A stretch of DNA of 47,219 bases from Anaerolineales bacterium (GTDB lineage Bacteria; Chloroflexota; Anaerolineae; Anaerolineales; UBA6668), in contig JAHDBW010000012.1 of assembly GCA_020630175.1 (NCBI GenBank), positions 1 through 47,219 of the forward strand, read 5' to 3'. Below are positions 7,399-15,652 of the stretch, piece by piece (the stretch's first letter is position 1; every line of letters begins with the position of its first letter). Position numbers and translations under genes: made by a program. The notes beneath the pieces are model-generated. The model saw only the letters and a list, made by a program, of their open reading frames with translations, was not told the DNA's origin and searched no databases.

Positions 7399-8778
7399 AT
7401 GAAGTATCGAATCCAAACCTTCGGTTGCCAAATGAACATCGCGGACTCCCAGCGTCTGGGCTCTGAGTTAGAGAAACTCGGGGTGCATGCTGCTGATGAA
7501 GTTGAGGCCGCAGATGTAATGGTCGTGAACACTTGCGTTGTTCGGCATAGTGCTGAGAACAAGGCCTATAACTGGCTTAAACGTATTGTTCGCGAGAAAC
7601 GCACAGAACGTCCAGACATGGTGATTGGCATCATGGGCTGTATGGTTGGTGTGAAAGGCAACAAAAAGCTACAGCAAGCATTTCCGGATGTTGATGTCTT
7701 TATGGCGCCGTCTGATCCAGAACCAATGGTCGATTTCCTAGAAACGCGCCTGGGGCTGGAAACTGAACGCGCGGCAATTGCCGAACGGCACGCGTTACAA
7801 GACGTTGACTTTGTATTACCCGTTGAAGAGCGTGGTAATTTAGTTAGCGCGCACGTACCGATTGTGTACGGCTGTTCGCATGCTTGTACGTTCTGCATTA
7901 TTCCTTTCCGGCGGGGGATTGAAAAATCTCGTCCAGTGGGTGAGATTGCCGCAGAAGTACGCGACTTGGCCGTGCAGGGCGTAAAAGAAGTGACGCTGCT
8001 AGGTCAGATTGTTGACCGTTACGGTTACGATGTGCCAGACGGCCCACGCCTCGGTGATCTGTTGAAGGTTATCAACGGCATCGAAGGCATTGAGCGCATT
8101 CGGTTCCTTACTGGTCATCCAAATTACATGACCGATGAGTTGCTAGAAACTATCGCTGAACTGCCAAAGGTTTGTGAGCACATTGAAGTGCCAATCCAAG
8201 CCGGTGATGATGAAGTACTGGCGAACATGAAGCGTGGCTACACCGTACAGGAATATCGCGAACTAGCGCATCGCATTCGCAAGATTATTCCAGGTGCCGC
8301 TATCCACTGTGACATTATCGTTGGGTTCCCTGGCGAAACAGATGCGCAGTTCCAAGGCACGCATGATATTTTGAAAGAACTGCGTTTAGACAAGGTTCAC
8401 TTGGCGCGTTACTCGCCACGACCCGGTACAGTTTCGCACCGGCGAATGAAAGATGATGTGCCAGAAGCGGAAAAGAAACGCCGCTATCGAGTCTTAGAAG
8501 AATTGCAGGCTGAAGTACAAACAGAAATCAACGCAAAGTTCTTGGGCGAAACGCTTGAGATCTTGGTTGAAGACCGTGATGAAATCAAGAACCGCTGGCG
8601 CGGCCGAACACGCACCAATAAGCTTGTCTTTTTAGAAGATGATGGCGATTGGAAGGGCAAACTGGTTGATGTAAAAATCGCTTGGACGGGCCCTTGGTCA
8701 ATGATTGGTCACCTGCCGGGCAAAGCCGAAAGCTTTACAGAAAAAACAACAGTTGAGTTACCCGTTCTAAGTATTTGA
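7399..8778 (+). CDS. miaB: tRNA-2-methylthio-N6-dimethylallyladenosine synthase
   Basis: This 459-residue radical SAM methylthiotransferase adds the methylthio group to i6A37 of tRNA. The N-terminal UPF0004 domain has C10 (in TFGCQMN), C46 and C81, which hold the auxiliary 4Fe-4S cluster. C159-x3-C163-x2-C166 is the radical SAM cluster, followed by PFRRG-x-E-x-SR. The C-terminal 70 residues form a TRAM RNA-binding domain. The TFGCQMN-x-ADS start and IVGFPGET block favour MiaB over MtaB or RimO. One small oddity is the block after the radical SAM loop, LLGQIVDRYG, where MiaB usually has QNVNSYG. Start is the only sensible ATG; no Shine-Dalgarno precedes it. Confidence 0.93.
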   Translation: MKYRIQTFGCQMNIADSQRLGSELEKLGVHAADEVEAADVMVVNTCVVRHSAENKAYNWLKRIVREKRTERPDMVIGIMGCMVGVKGNKKLQQAFPDVDVFMAPSDPEPMVDFLETRLGLETERAAIAERHALQDVDFVLPVEERGNLVSAHVPIVYGCSHACTFCIIPFRRGIEKSRPVGEIAAEVRDLAVQGVKEVTLLGQIVDRYGYDVPDGPRLGDLLKVINGIEGIERIRFLTGHPNYMTDELLETIAELPKVCEHIEVPIQAGDDEVLANMKRGYTVQEYRELAHRIRKIIPGAAIHCDIIVGFPGETDAQFQGTHDILKELRLDKVHLARYSPRPGTVSHRRMKDDVPEAEKKRRYRVLEELQAEVQTEINAKFLGETLEILVEDRDEIKNRWRGRTRTNKLVFLEDDGDWKGKLVDVKIAWTGPWSMIGHLPGKAESFTEKTTVELPVLSI

Positions 8779-8788
8779 GACTAATTTC

Positions 8789-8834
8789 AAAAACGGGTGT
8801 CTTAACAGACGAGCCTAAGATTACCGCGTTTTTT
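8789..8834 (+). terminator. Possible weak terminator after miaB
   Basis: AAAAACG-GGT (8789-8798) can pair with ACC-CGTTTTT (8823 on, one bulged G), enclosing a small inner hairpin GTCT-TAAC-AGAC, and six T end it. The large loop makes it weaker than the other terminators here. It would separate miaB from the peptide gene. Confidence 0.4.
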
Positions 8835-8878
8835 ATTTTGATTATTCACAACTATTCCAATTAGTGGTAATCTGGGCT

Positions 8879-8884
8879 TATATT
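8879..8884 (+). promoter_or_regulatory. Possible -10 box of the precursor peptide gene
   Basis: TATATT lies 20 bases before the ATG at 8905, in an AT-rich stretch after the miaB gene. The best -35 is weak (TTCCAA, 8855-8860, spacer 18). An AAGG at 8891-8894 gives a 10-base spacing to the ATG and is the likely ribosome site. Confidence 0.3.
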
Positions 8885-8904
8885 ATTTTCAAGGTAGTTT
8901 GAAT

Positions 8905-9090
8905 ATGAAAGTACACAATAACGAAAAAACACAAAAAATAGCTTCAAAAAAGCCGTATAACACACCAAAACTATTCTGCTATGGCGACTTCCGCGATAAC
9001 ACATTGCAGAATTCACCAGGCGCACATGGGATTGGGTTCCAAGTGATTAAGGAAAACGCACCAATCGGTGACGTTGTCCCGCGCCCATAA
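8905..9090 (+). CDS. Lasso-leader-type RiPP precursor peptide
   Basis: This 61-residue peptide has a Lys-rich N-terminus and the motif Y18-x2-P21-x-L23-x3-G27-x5-T33. That is exactly the spacing of the leader element (YxxPxLxxxGxxxxxT) bound by the RRE/B1 protein of lasso-peptide systems; the penultimate leader Thr would be T33. The candidate core is residues 35-61 (QNSPGAHGIG... ending VVPRP). It has no Cys and, counted from that cleavage point, no Asp or Glu at positions 7-9, so the usual macrolactam cannot form there. The only Cys is C25 in the leader. ATG 8905 is chosen over TTG 8899 because AAGG at 8891-8894 is well spaced for it. The next two genes are a kinase and a nucleotidyltransferase of types found with lasso peptides. 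Function is inferred from the motif and neighbours only. Confidence 0.7.
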   Translation: MKVHNNEKTQKIASKKPYNTPKLFCYGDFRDNTLQNSPGAHGIGFQVIKENAPIGDVVPRP

Positions 9091-9109
9091 CCTAACGTTT
9101 ACGTTTAGG
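9091..9109 (+). other. Small palindrome after the precursor stop codon
   Basis: CCTAACGT and ACGTTTAGG form a stem with one bulged A and a two-base loop, starting right after the TAA. It precedes an orphan AGGAG (9107-9111) that has no start codon at a usable distance. It may stabilise the 3' end of the precursor mRNA. Confidence 0.35.
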
Positions 9110-9125
9110 AGACACCCTTAATATT

Positions 9126-9160
9126 AAAAAGCCTTGTGCCACGCACAGGGCTTTTTTTTT
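9126..9160 (+). terminator. Strong terminator between precursor and kinase genes
   Basis: AGCCTTGTGC and GCACAGGGCT (one G-T pair, loop CAC) form a 10-bp stem extended by A-T pairs and followed by nine T. It lies only 8 bases before the kinase ATG at 9169. It should make the precursor transcript end here most of the time, giving much more peptide than enzyme if read-through feeds the kinase and nucleotidyltransferase. Confidence 0.85.
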
Positions 9161-9168
9161 GCCTGACA

Positions 9169-10086
9169 ATGGCTAGTCAAACGCTTTACATTACGGCTAA
9201 TAAGTCGCACGTGCCTGCGCAGTATTATATGTACGTGCTGGCTGGGATTCCCGTTGTCAGTGCGTTTGAAATTCCAGCGTGGGCAGCCTATAAAACTGAG
9301 AGCCCATTGCCAGATGATCAGCCTGAAGTGCTCTTAGGCGGCGCTTTGGCTACAGCCCAGACGCAAACGCGGGCTTGGGTCAATGGTGCCTGGCGCGTTG
9401 TAACTGTGCAGGGCACGGCGGCGCATCAGCAGCTTTCAACAGTTGATTTAGCGTCATGCACGGTCATTACAGCGCCGAAAGCCGTAGTAATAGACGTTGC
9501 GTTACCGAACACTTCGCGCTTGGCTTTAGAGCAAAGCTTGCTAGGCGTTGCGTTGATGTTGAGCTTGCCTTCATTTGCGCGTTGGCCACTACATGCTGGC
9601 AGCTTAGCCCTTGATGAAAAACGTGCTGTTGGCTTTATTGGGGTCTCTGGCGCAGGTAAGTCTACGTTAACAACCTATCTTGCCCAACATTCCGCGGCGA
9701 CCTTGATTGGCGATGATGTCGCGATTGCACAGCAGCATGCGGCGCAGATTGTTTTGCGGCCGCAGTTTCCGCAGCTGAAATTACCTTTGACCGTGGCCCG
9801 CTGCACTGCGGATGCAGTTCCGCTGCGGCGCTTATATTTATTGAAGCCGGTTGCTGCTGATGCAGCCGTGTCTTCGCGGCCCATTTCTGGGCATCAGCCG
9901 TTGATGTTGGCCGTCCGCCACACAATTGCGGCCAAGCTATATGGGGCATCTGCTGCTGCACACCATTTGGCATTCTGTAATCATGTGGCACAACGTGTAA
10001 CGTTTGCCACGTTGAACGTTCCGCACGCATTAGCGCGTTTACCTGATGTGCAGCGCTATTTGGCGCAAGAGTGGGCCAACCTCTAA
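9169..10086 (+). CDS. HPr kinase-like P-loop protein
   Basis: This 305-residue protein resembles the HPr kinase/phosphorylase C-terminal fold. The P-loop is GVSGAGKST at 158-166, and a second motif, LIGDDVAI, at about 179-186 matches the Asp-Asp block of that family. The N-terminal 140 residues do not resemble classical HprK, and the HPr-specific C-terminal signature is not evident, so HPr itself is an unlikely substrate. Related proteins phosphorylate lasso peptides (paeninodin type) or accompany exopolysaccharide loci as HprK-related proteins. A GTG at 9136 would add 11 residues but lies inside the terminator stem, so ATG 9169 is preferred. No Shine-Dalgarno is visible. The stop codon overlaps the next start (TAATG), so the two are translationally coupled. 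Confidence 0.75.
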   Translation: MASQTLYITANKSHVPAQYYMYVLAGIPVVSAFEIPAWAAYKTESPLPDDQPEVLLGGALATAQTQTRAWVNGAWRVVTVQGTAAHQQLSTVDLASCTVITAPKAVVIDVALPNTSRLALEQSLLGVALMLSLPSFARWPLHAGSLALDEKRAVGFIGVSGAGKSTLTTYLAQHSAATLIGDDVAIAQQHAAQIVLRPQFPQLKLPLTVARCTADAVPLRRLYLLKPVAADAAVSSRPISGHQPLMLAVRHTIAAKLYGASAAAHHLAFCNHVAQRVTFATLNVPHALARLPDVQRYLAQEWANL

Positions 10087-11240
10087 TGCCACTTTCTGAA
10101 CCTGAACAACACGCGTTGACTTTTGTCCAGCGGTGTTTGGCTGCGCAGTGGGTCAGTTGCAATTGGGATGACCAGACCGTGCCAGACCTAACGTTGGTAG
10201 CAGGCTTAGCACGGCAGCAAAAAGTTGAAGGGCTGTTATATCAAATTGCTCAGCAACAGCCTGGGTTACAAACGCTGGTTGCACCATTGTTGCCGCGTTG
10301 GCAGCAGGCCTTACATCTCAATACCGTTCGCAATCTGTTATTGCAAACCGAACTGCTAGACGTGTTGTCTAAGTTTGCGAATGCAGGCATTGCGGTTATA
10401 ACTCTCAAGGGTTGGGCGCAAATTGCGCGCTTGTATCCAAATGCGGGCGTGCGGCCAACGGCTGACATTGACCTGCTTATTGCGCGTGATCAGTTGGAGC
10501 CAGCGGTGGCTGTTTTACAAGCTGCCGGCTATACGTTTGCGGATGGCCGCGCAGATTTGTCTGGCTTGGCATATAAAAACGAGATTGCGCTTGTTAAAGA
10601 AGGCGTGCCCGGAACGCCTAAAATCGAATTGCACTGGCACTTGTTTGATACACCGTATTGGCAGGCACAGATTGATATTGATTGGATGTGGCAAACGCAA
10701 ACGCCGGTACAACTTGCCGGTCAGACGCTGGCTGTGCTTTCGCCAGACGCGACTTTTCTATATGAATGTAGTCACATGCTGTTGCACCACACGGGCAAAG
10801 AACTGAAGTGGCTGACCGATCTGGGGGTATTAGTTCAGAAGTGCAGCTTGGACTGGCCGCTAATTTTGAAGCAAGCGACGCAATTTTCGCTCATGCTGCC
10901 GTTACAAAAGACCTGTTCTATTTTGCAAGACGCTTGGCAAGTACCAATTCCAGCCACTGTAAGAACAGCTTTGGATGCTTACCAACCGTCCAGAGCTGAA
11001 CGTGAGCAATTTGGATTGGTAACAGAGCAGTCCCGAAATTCGGGGCAACAATTTATTGTTGATCTGGTTGCAATTGGTAATATTGGTGGCGCGTTGCGCT
11101 TTGCCCGAGAAAACCTCTTTCCAACAGTAGCGTACATGCAAAAGAGGTATGATGTGCCGTCGGGTTGGCGGGTTTGGGCGTCCTACCCTTACCGTTGGGC
11201 ACTAGGGATTTGGCAATTACTACAACGTAAATCTGACTAA
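10086..11240 (+). CDS. NTP_transf_5-type nucleotidyltransferase
   Basis: This 384-residue protein has the layout of the NTP_transf_5 family: LKG at 107-109, then R123-P-T-A-D127-I-D129-L-L as the metal-binding Asp pair, and an ELHWH block at 181-185. The remainder is helical and poorly conserved. Members occur beside HprK-like kinases in some lasso-peptide clusters, where one (in the pseudomycoidin system) has been linked to glycosylation of a phosphorylated peptide, and in exopolysaccharide loci. It overlaps the kinase gene by one base (TAATG), so the two should act together. A GTG at 10071 would extend it by five residues but is inside the kinase frame and less likely. The donor and acceptor are unknown. 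Confidence 0.75.
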   Translation: MPLSEPEQHALTFVQRCLAAQWVSCNWDDQTVPDLTLVAGLARQQKVEGLLYQIAQQQPGLQTLVAPLLPRWQQALHLNTVRNLLLQTELLDVLSKFANAGIAVITLKGWAQIARLYPNAGVRPTADIDLLIARDQLEPAVAVLQAAGYTFADGRADLSGLAYKNEIALVKEGVPGTPKIELHWHLFDTPYWQAQIDIDWMWQTQTPVQLAGQTLAVLSPDATFLYECSHMLLHHTGKELKWLTDLGVLVQKCSLDWPLILKQATQFSLMLPLQKTCSILQDAWQVPIPATVRTALDAYQPSRAEREQFGLVTEQSRNSGQQFIVDLVAIGNIGGALRFARENLFPTVAYMQKRYDVPSGWRVWASYPYRWALGIWQLLQRKSD

Positions 11241-11395
11241 TTGCAATAATTTGTGTCTATTAGGTGTGCAATCTCAAATTTTGCTGGACATGTGTCGGTC
11301 AAAATTAGTACGATATTTACACCGCTTGTAAACCAGACTGTAACGTAAACGGTGTTACTTTCCGTTAAGCTATACGTCAAAGGATTTTGACAGTT

Positions 11396-12145
11396 GTGAA
11401 CGAAACTGAAACAGAATTTTCAGGTGGTCTTAGCCTGTATATCTCACGCCAAGCAAATACTCTCGGGCTTTATGTCTGGGAGCAGCTTATTATGGCGCTG
11501 CTGGGCTGGATCCCGACAGTAATCGGAATTGGCGCACGCGCAATTCTGTATAAGCTAATTTTGAAGAGCAACGGCTTGGCAGCCATTGAGCGCAATGTGC
11601 GCTTGCGGTTTGCCAGCAACATCACGCTTGGTAAAAACGTGTATCTAGATGAAGGCGTCTATATTCACGCCACGCCCAACGGCGTAACCATTGGCGATGG
11701 CTCCATTGTGATGCACGGCGCAATTCTGCATGTTTACAATTTTAGAGGGCTGCCAAACTCTGGCATTACCATCGGCAAAGATAGCCTGATTGGTGAACAC
11801 ACGGTAATCCGTGGGCAGGGTGGGGTCACCATTGGTGATCGCGTATTCACCTCACCAATGACGCAACTCATCGCCGTCAATCACGTCTTTGATGACGTCA
11901 GTAAGCCTTTTGTAAAGCAAGGCATTACGGCAGAAGGCATTGTGATTGAAGATGATTGTTGGCTTGGCGCGAACGCGGTAATTACTGATGGTGTGACAGT
12001 TGGGCAGGGCTCAATTGTGGCTGCTGGTGCAGTTGTAACCAAGGATGTACCGCCATATAGCGTGGTCGGTGGCGTCCCTGCAAAAGTGATTAGAAACGTT
12101 GGGGATCGATCTGTTTCAGACATCGATGCCCAAATACATTACTAA
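11396..12145 (+). CDS. Hexapeptide-repeat acyltransferase
   Basis: This is a 249-residue left-handed beta-helix protein, likely an acetyl-CoA-dependent O-acetyltransferase for a sugar. Hexapeptide repeats run from about residue 60 to 225 (ITLGKN, VTIGDG, ITIGKD, VTIGDR, IVIEDD, VTVGQG). It ends with the family's [12 protein letters not shown] and GVPAKVI. An N-terminal amphipathic or membrane-associated stretch (about 28-55) precedes them. GTG 11396 is chosen because AAGGA at 11380-11384 lies 11 bases before it. A TTG at 11387 would be only 2 bases from that site. It opens the surface-glycan locus, 155 bases after the nucleotidyltransferase, in a gap with no clear promoter. Confidence 0.85.
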   Translation: MNETETEFSGGLSLYISRQANTLGLYVWEQLIMALLGWIPTVIGIGARAILYKLILKSNGLAAIERNVRLRFASNITLGKNVYLDEGVYIHATPNGVTIGDGSIVMHGAILHVYNFRGLPNSGITIGKDSLIGEHTVIRGQGGVTIGDRVFTSPMTQLIAVNHVFDDVSKPFVKQGITAEGIVIEDDCWLGANAVITDGVTVGQGSIVAAGAVVTKDVPPYSVVGGVPAKVIRNVGDRSVSDIDAQIHY

Positions 12146-12244
12146 AATTGAACTCAATAGAAACCTTTTACTAACGACGAGTTCCTAAACAAAATTCTTA
12201 TTTCGTGATATTTTTCTCAAACCTAAATTTAGAAGACACCATTT

Positions 12245-13516
12245 ATGACCAGCCTAGCTGCAACTAACGCATTACCAAATCAAATGACTGCAAATACATC
12301 CACCTCAAGCTTGCCGTTGTTCTCTGTCGTAATCCCGGCACTTGATGAAGAGAACGGCATCGCCGAAATTATCGAACGCGTCTTGTCAATCTCTGATGAA
12401 CTCAACAAGATTGGCATGCGTGGCCCAGAACTTATCGTTGTAGACGATGGCTCAACCGACCGCACCGCAGAAATCGTCAACAGCTATGATGGCGCTGATC
12501 TTATTAGTCATGATGTCAATCGCGGCTATGGCGCAGCAATCAAAACTGGCTTGGCGCAGGCAAAAGGCGATTATGTCTCTTTCCTTGATGCAGACGGCAC
12601 CTATCCGCCAGAGCACTTCCCGCGGTTGTGCGCAAAAGCACTCACTGGCTATGACTTGGTGATTGGGACCCGCATGGCTGGTTCAGAAACGGGTATGCCA
12701 CTCGTACGCAAAATTGGGAACTTCATTTTTGCAAACATGCTGACCATTCTTGGAACGCGCCGCGTAACCGACTCTGCTAGTGGGCAACGTGTGATCAATC
12801 GTGACATCTTGCAAAAACTCTATCCATTGCCAGATGGCTTGAACTTCACCCCGATTATGAGCGTTCGTGCGATGCATGAAAACATCAAAATGGTTGAAAT
12901 TCCAATTCCATATAGCGAACGCGTTGGCGACTCAAAACTGAGCGTTGTAAAAGACGGCTTGCGCTATGTCCAAACCATCACGTGGACAACATTGGGCTAT
13001 AACCCAGTGCGTGTCTTTGGGATTTTGGGGCTGGCCGGGATTGCAATCGCAGCAATTATCGGACTAAGCGTTCTTATTGCACGTGTTGGCGGAACAACTA
13101 GCTTAGGCGGTTGGGGCGTTGCAGCAATTTTCGCCGCACTTGTCACCAGCGTTGCTGGGGTCAGTTTGTTCAACCTTGGCGCAACGTTCAACTATCTTGT
13201 TAGCTTGGTTGGCAATTTGCCGGGACAAGCCGGAATGTTTGGTAAACCAATGTTTGACCCACCACTTGACCGTAAATTCGGTTATATTGGTTTGGCGCTT
13301 ACAATTGTAGGTATTATTGCGGCTGTTATCTCCATGGTATTGGGGATCAATGGCTGGGATGTGTCTCGCTTATGGCTGTATCTTGTCAGCAGTGCGATGG
13401 TAATTCTAGTGGGTATTCAACTCATGGCATCATGGATTGTGATGCGCATTCTAGAAGAGCTCTCACTGCGTGATATGCACGCCGAGCAAGACATCAAAGG
13501 CATTCGCAACCGCTAA
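12245..13516 (+). CDS. DPMS-like GT2 glycosyltransferase with membrane helices
   Basis: A 423-residue protein. The N-terminal GT2 domain has PALDEENGI (31-39), V-V-D-D-G-S-T-D (65-72), and D115-A-D117 as the metal-binding motif; it resembles dolichyl/polyprenyl-phosphate mannose synthases. Four hydrophobic segments follow, at about 256-283, 290-324, 346-369 and 376-402. Such proteins charge undecaprenyl phosphate with a sugar on the cytoplasmic face, giving a donor for GT39/GT-C type enzymes that work outside. The GT39-like gene at 34.3 kb could be a user of this donor (inference). It lies between the acyltransferase and the radical SAM gene, with about 100-base gaps on each side. Confidence 0.88.
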   Translation: MTSLAATNALPNQMTANTSTSSLPLFSVVIPALDEENGIAEIIERVLSISDELNKIGMRGPELIVVDDGSTDRTAEIVNSYDGADLISHDVNRGYGAAIKTGLAQAKGDYVSFLDADGTYPPEHFPRLCAKALTGYDLVIGTRMAGSETGMPLVRKIGNFIFANMLTILGTRRVTDSASGQRVINRDILQKLYPLPDGLNFTPIMSVRAMHENIKMVEIPIPYSERVGDSKLSVVKDGLRYVQTITWTTLGYNPVRVFGILGLAGIAIAAIIGLSVLIARVGGTTSLGGWGVAAIFAALVTSVAGVSLFNLGATFNYLVSLVGNLPGQAGMFGKPMFDPPLDRKFGYIGLALTIVGIIAAVISMVLGINGWDVSRLWLYLVSSAMVILVGIQLMASWIVMRILEELSLRDMHAEQDIKGIRNR

Positions 13517-13621
13517 TTATTAGCAACATCAGCTAATGTGCAGAACATTGTTTTGCGCATTGGTTTTATTACTTGTCACGCTGCACCCTTTACAACGCAG
13601 TGTGCTTTATGAGGTTTGTTT

Positions 13622-15532
13622 ATGGCAAATTCAGCCGTAAAGCTCACGGATACTATTCCGGAAGACGTTAAGAACAATTTAGGAACGCGCCGCGTTGTGC
13701 GTTTGCCAGAAGCCAACTTCCCTGATGCCGATGCAATCGTACGGCAAGGGGCTGTTGCCCGAAAGACTGAATCTAAAGCCGATGTAATGTTGGTGAATCC
13801 ACCAGCGCCTGATGGGGCACTGTGGATTCGCACACAACATCGCGTTGGGCGGCGCACCCGTGAAAACATGGTGTGGCCACAAGTCAGTTTGGCGCAAATG
13901 GCTGCGCTTATGGTGCCGGAATATACCGTTGCTGTAAAAGACGCCATGGCCGAACGGATGACTTGGCCAGATTATGAAGACTATCTGCGCGAGATTCGTC
14001 CAAAATACTATCTAACACAAGTGACCGCACCAACGCTCACCAACGATATGTATGGTGTGTTCTTGGCAAAAAGTTTGGGTGCAATCACGATTGCATTTGG
14101 GACGCACGTAACACCGGTTGCGCGTGAAACCTTGCGTCAATTCCCTGCGCTGGACTACGTCCTCCGTGGTGAGCCAGAAATGACTTTGCGTGAACTCGTC
14201 GATACCTTAGAAGCCGTTGATGGCCGCTGGGATATTGGTGAAGAAGGCAAATTGTGTGACCCAACAACTGGTCAATGGATTGAAGGTCAAAGCCGCATCT
14301 GGAAGATGTGGAAAGAAGACCCGACTTGGAAGCCAGCGTGGCTCTATCCAAATGACGCGATGGCGCAGCCAGAATCGAATGCGGCTGATAGCGAAATTGT
14401 TGGCAATGCCAGAAGTTTCAACAAAGCCCACGGTACGGCAGCTAACTTCCAAAAGAAAGCGACCAAAAAGCGTGGTGCTGATACTGAGAACTTTGTATTA
14501 CCAGTTTTACCATCAAAGCCAGTGTCAATTTATGACAGCGCTCAACCAAGCTACGATCAGCTTGCCGCCATTCGTGGCCTAACGTGGCGTTGGAATAGCG
14601 AAATTATCTCTAACTGGGATCGGCACTTCTTCGAAAGCTTAGACGATTTGCCGATGCCATTGCATCACTTGCTGCCGTTTGATAAATATCGCATGCCGAT
14701 GATCAAGGGTAAGTTCACATTTATTGTGACAAGCCGTGGTTGTCCGGCGGGCTGTAAATACTGCATCAAGCATGTAAGTTATCAAAACTCTGTGCGCCTG
14801 CGCTCACCGAAGCTGCTCGTTGAAGAAATGAAGCTGCTGAAGGATTTGGGCTTGGTTCACATTCACATGTACGCCGACTTGTTCACCGTCAACCGGGATC
14901 AGGTTATGGAACTGTGTGAGTTACTGATTGAAGAAGACTTGGGCCTAACTTGGACCTGTAACAGCCGCGTTGACTATGTTGACGAAGAACTACTCACCAA
15001 AATGGGGCAGGCCGGTTGTATGCTGATTTCTTGGGGGATTGAAAGTGCAAACGAACAAATCCTCAAAAAAGCACGCAAAGGCTACAAGAAAGAACAAGCG
15101 CATAAAGCGCTTAAATGGGCGAAGAATGCCAAGATCAAAAACTGGGGTTACTTCATCATTGGGTTGCCTGGTGAAACGGTAGAAACCATCAAAGAAACGA
15201 TGGCGTTCTCAAGAGAAATCGATCTGGATATTGCCTTGTTCCACGTCGCGGCACCATATCCTGGCACGCCGTTCTTCTTCGAAGTGATCGAAAACAAATG
15301 GTTCCGTTCGGATACCAACTGGGAAGAAGTTGATATGGATAAGGGGACCGTACTCGATTACGACAACTTATCCGCAGAAGAGCTGATGTATTGGCAGAAG
15401 AAAGCGTTCCGTCAGTGGGCGTTCCGACCAAAGCCAATTATCACGATGCTACTGGCGATGAACACCTGGCAAGGGTTCAAGAGCGCCATTGATATCGGTC
15501 TTCAATCACTTGGGTGGGTTGGCGAAGACTAA
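13622..15532 (+). CDS. Radical SAM protein with B12-binding-like N-terminus
   Basis: This 636-residue protein (ATG 13622, with GAGG at 13611-13614) starts with a Rossmann-like region (about 53-198) that opens DVMLVNPPAPDG. This is typical of the cobalamin-binding domain of the BchE/B12-radical SAM group. The DxHxxG base-off motif is not seen, so B12 may bind base-on or not at all. A radical SAM domain begins at TSRGCPAGCKYC with C374, C378 and C381 and runs through GLPGET near residue 527. Between them lies a long insert (about 200-330) rich in Trp, Lys and Ala with no recognised domain. Position inside a glycan locus suggests C-methylation, rearrangement or cyclisation of a lipid or sugar; the substrate is unknown. 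Confidence 0.82.
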   Translation: MANSAVKLTDTIPEDVKNNLGTRRVVRLPEANFPDADAIVRQGAVARKTESKADVMLVNPPAPDGALWIRTQHRVGRRTRENMVWPQVSLAQMAALMVPEYTVAVKDAMAERMTWPDYEDYLREIRPKYYLTQVTAPTLTNDMYGVFLAKSLGAITIAFGTHVTPVARETLRQFPALDYVLRGEPEMTLRELVDTLEAVDGRWDIGEEGKLCDPTTGQWIEGQSRIWKMWKEDPTWKPAWLYPNDAMAQPESNAADSEIVGNARSFNKAHGTAANFQKKATKKRGADTENFVLPVLPSKPVSIYDSAQPSYDQLAAIRGLTWRWNSEIISNWDRHFFESLDDLPMPLHHLLPFDKYRMPMIKGKFTFIVTSRGCPAGCKYCIKHVSYQNSVRLRSPKLLVEEMKLLKDLGLVHIHMYADLFTVNRDQVMELCELLIEEDLGLTWTCNSRVDYVDEELLTKMGQAGCMLISWGIESANEQILKKARKGYKKEQAHKALKWAKNAKIKNWGYFIIGLPGETVETIKETMAFSREIDLDIALFHVAAPYPGTPFFFEVIENKWFRSDTNWEEVDMDKGTVLDYDNLSAEELMYWQKKAFRQWAFRPKPIITMLLAMNTWQGFKSAIDIGLQSLGWVGED

Positions 15533-15569
15533 CCCTCGCTGACTGACCTTCCACGCGTAGTTAAATCAT

Positions 15570-15604
15570 CATTGCCTGTGCATCTTGCGCAGGCAATGTC
15601 TTGT
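15570..15604 (+). terminator. Hairpin after the radical SAM gene
   Basis: CATTGCCTGTGC and GCGCAGGCAATG form a 12-bp stem (one G-T pair) with a 5-base loop. The following TCTTGT is only partly T-rich, so it may be an intrinsic terminator, a partial one, or a processing site. It separates the radical SAM gene from the propeller gene. Confidence 0.5.
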
Positions 15605-15652
15605 AACGCAATTTACGCTGCCTAAGCAGCAACCGAAATTTTTACTTATTTT

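Noticed and set aside
9136-9168. GTG start extending the kinase by 11 residues
   Set aside because: The codon is inside the terminator stem and the added residues (PRTGLFFCL) are simply the translated hairpin.
8905-11240. Lanthipeptide or thiopeptide system
   Set aside because: The core has no Cys and few Ser/Thr, and no dehydratase, cyclase or YcaO gene is present.
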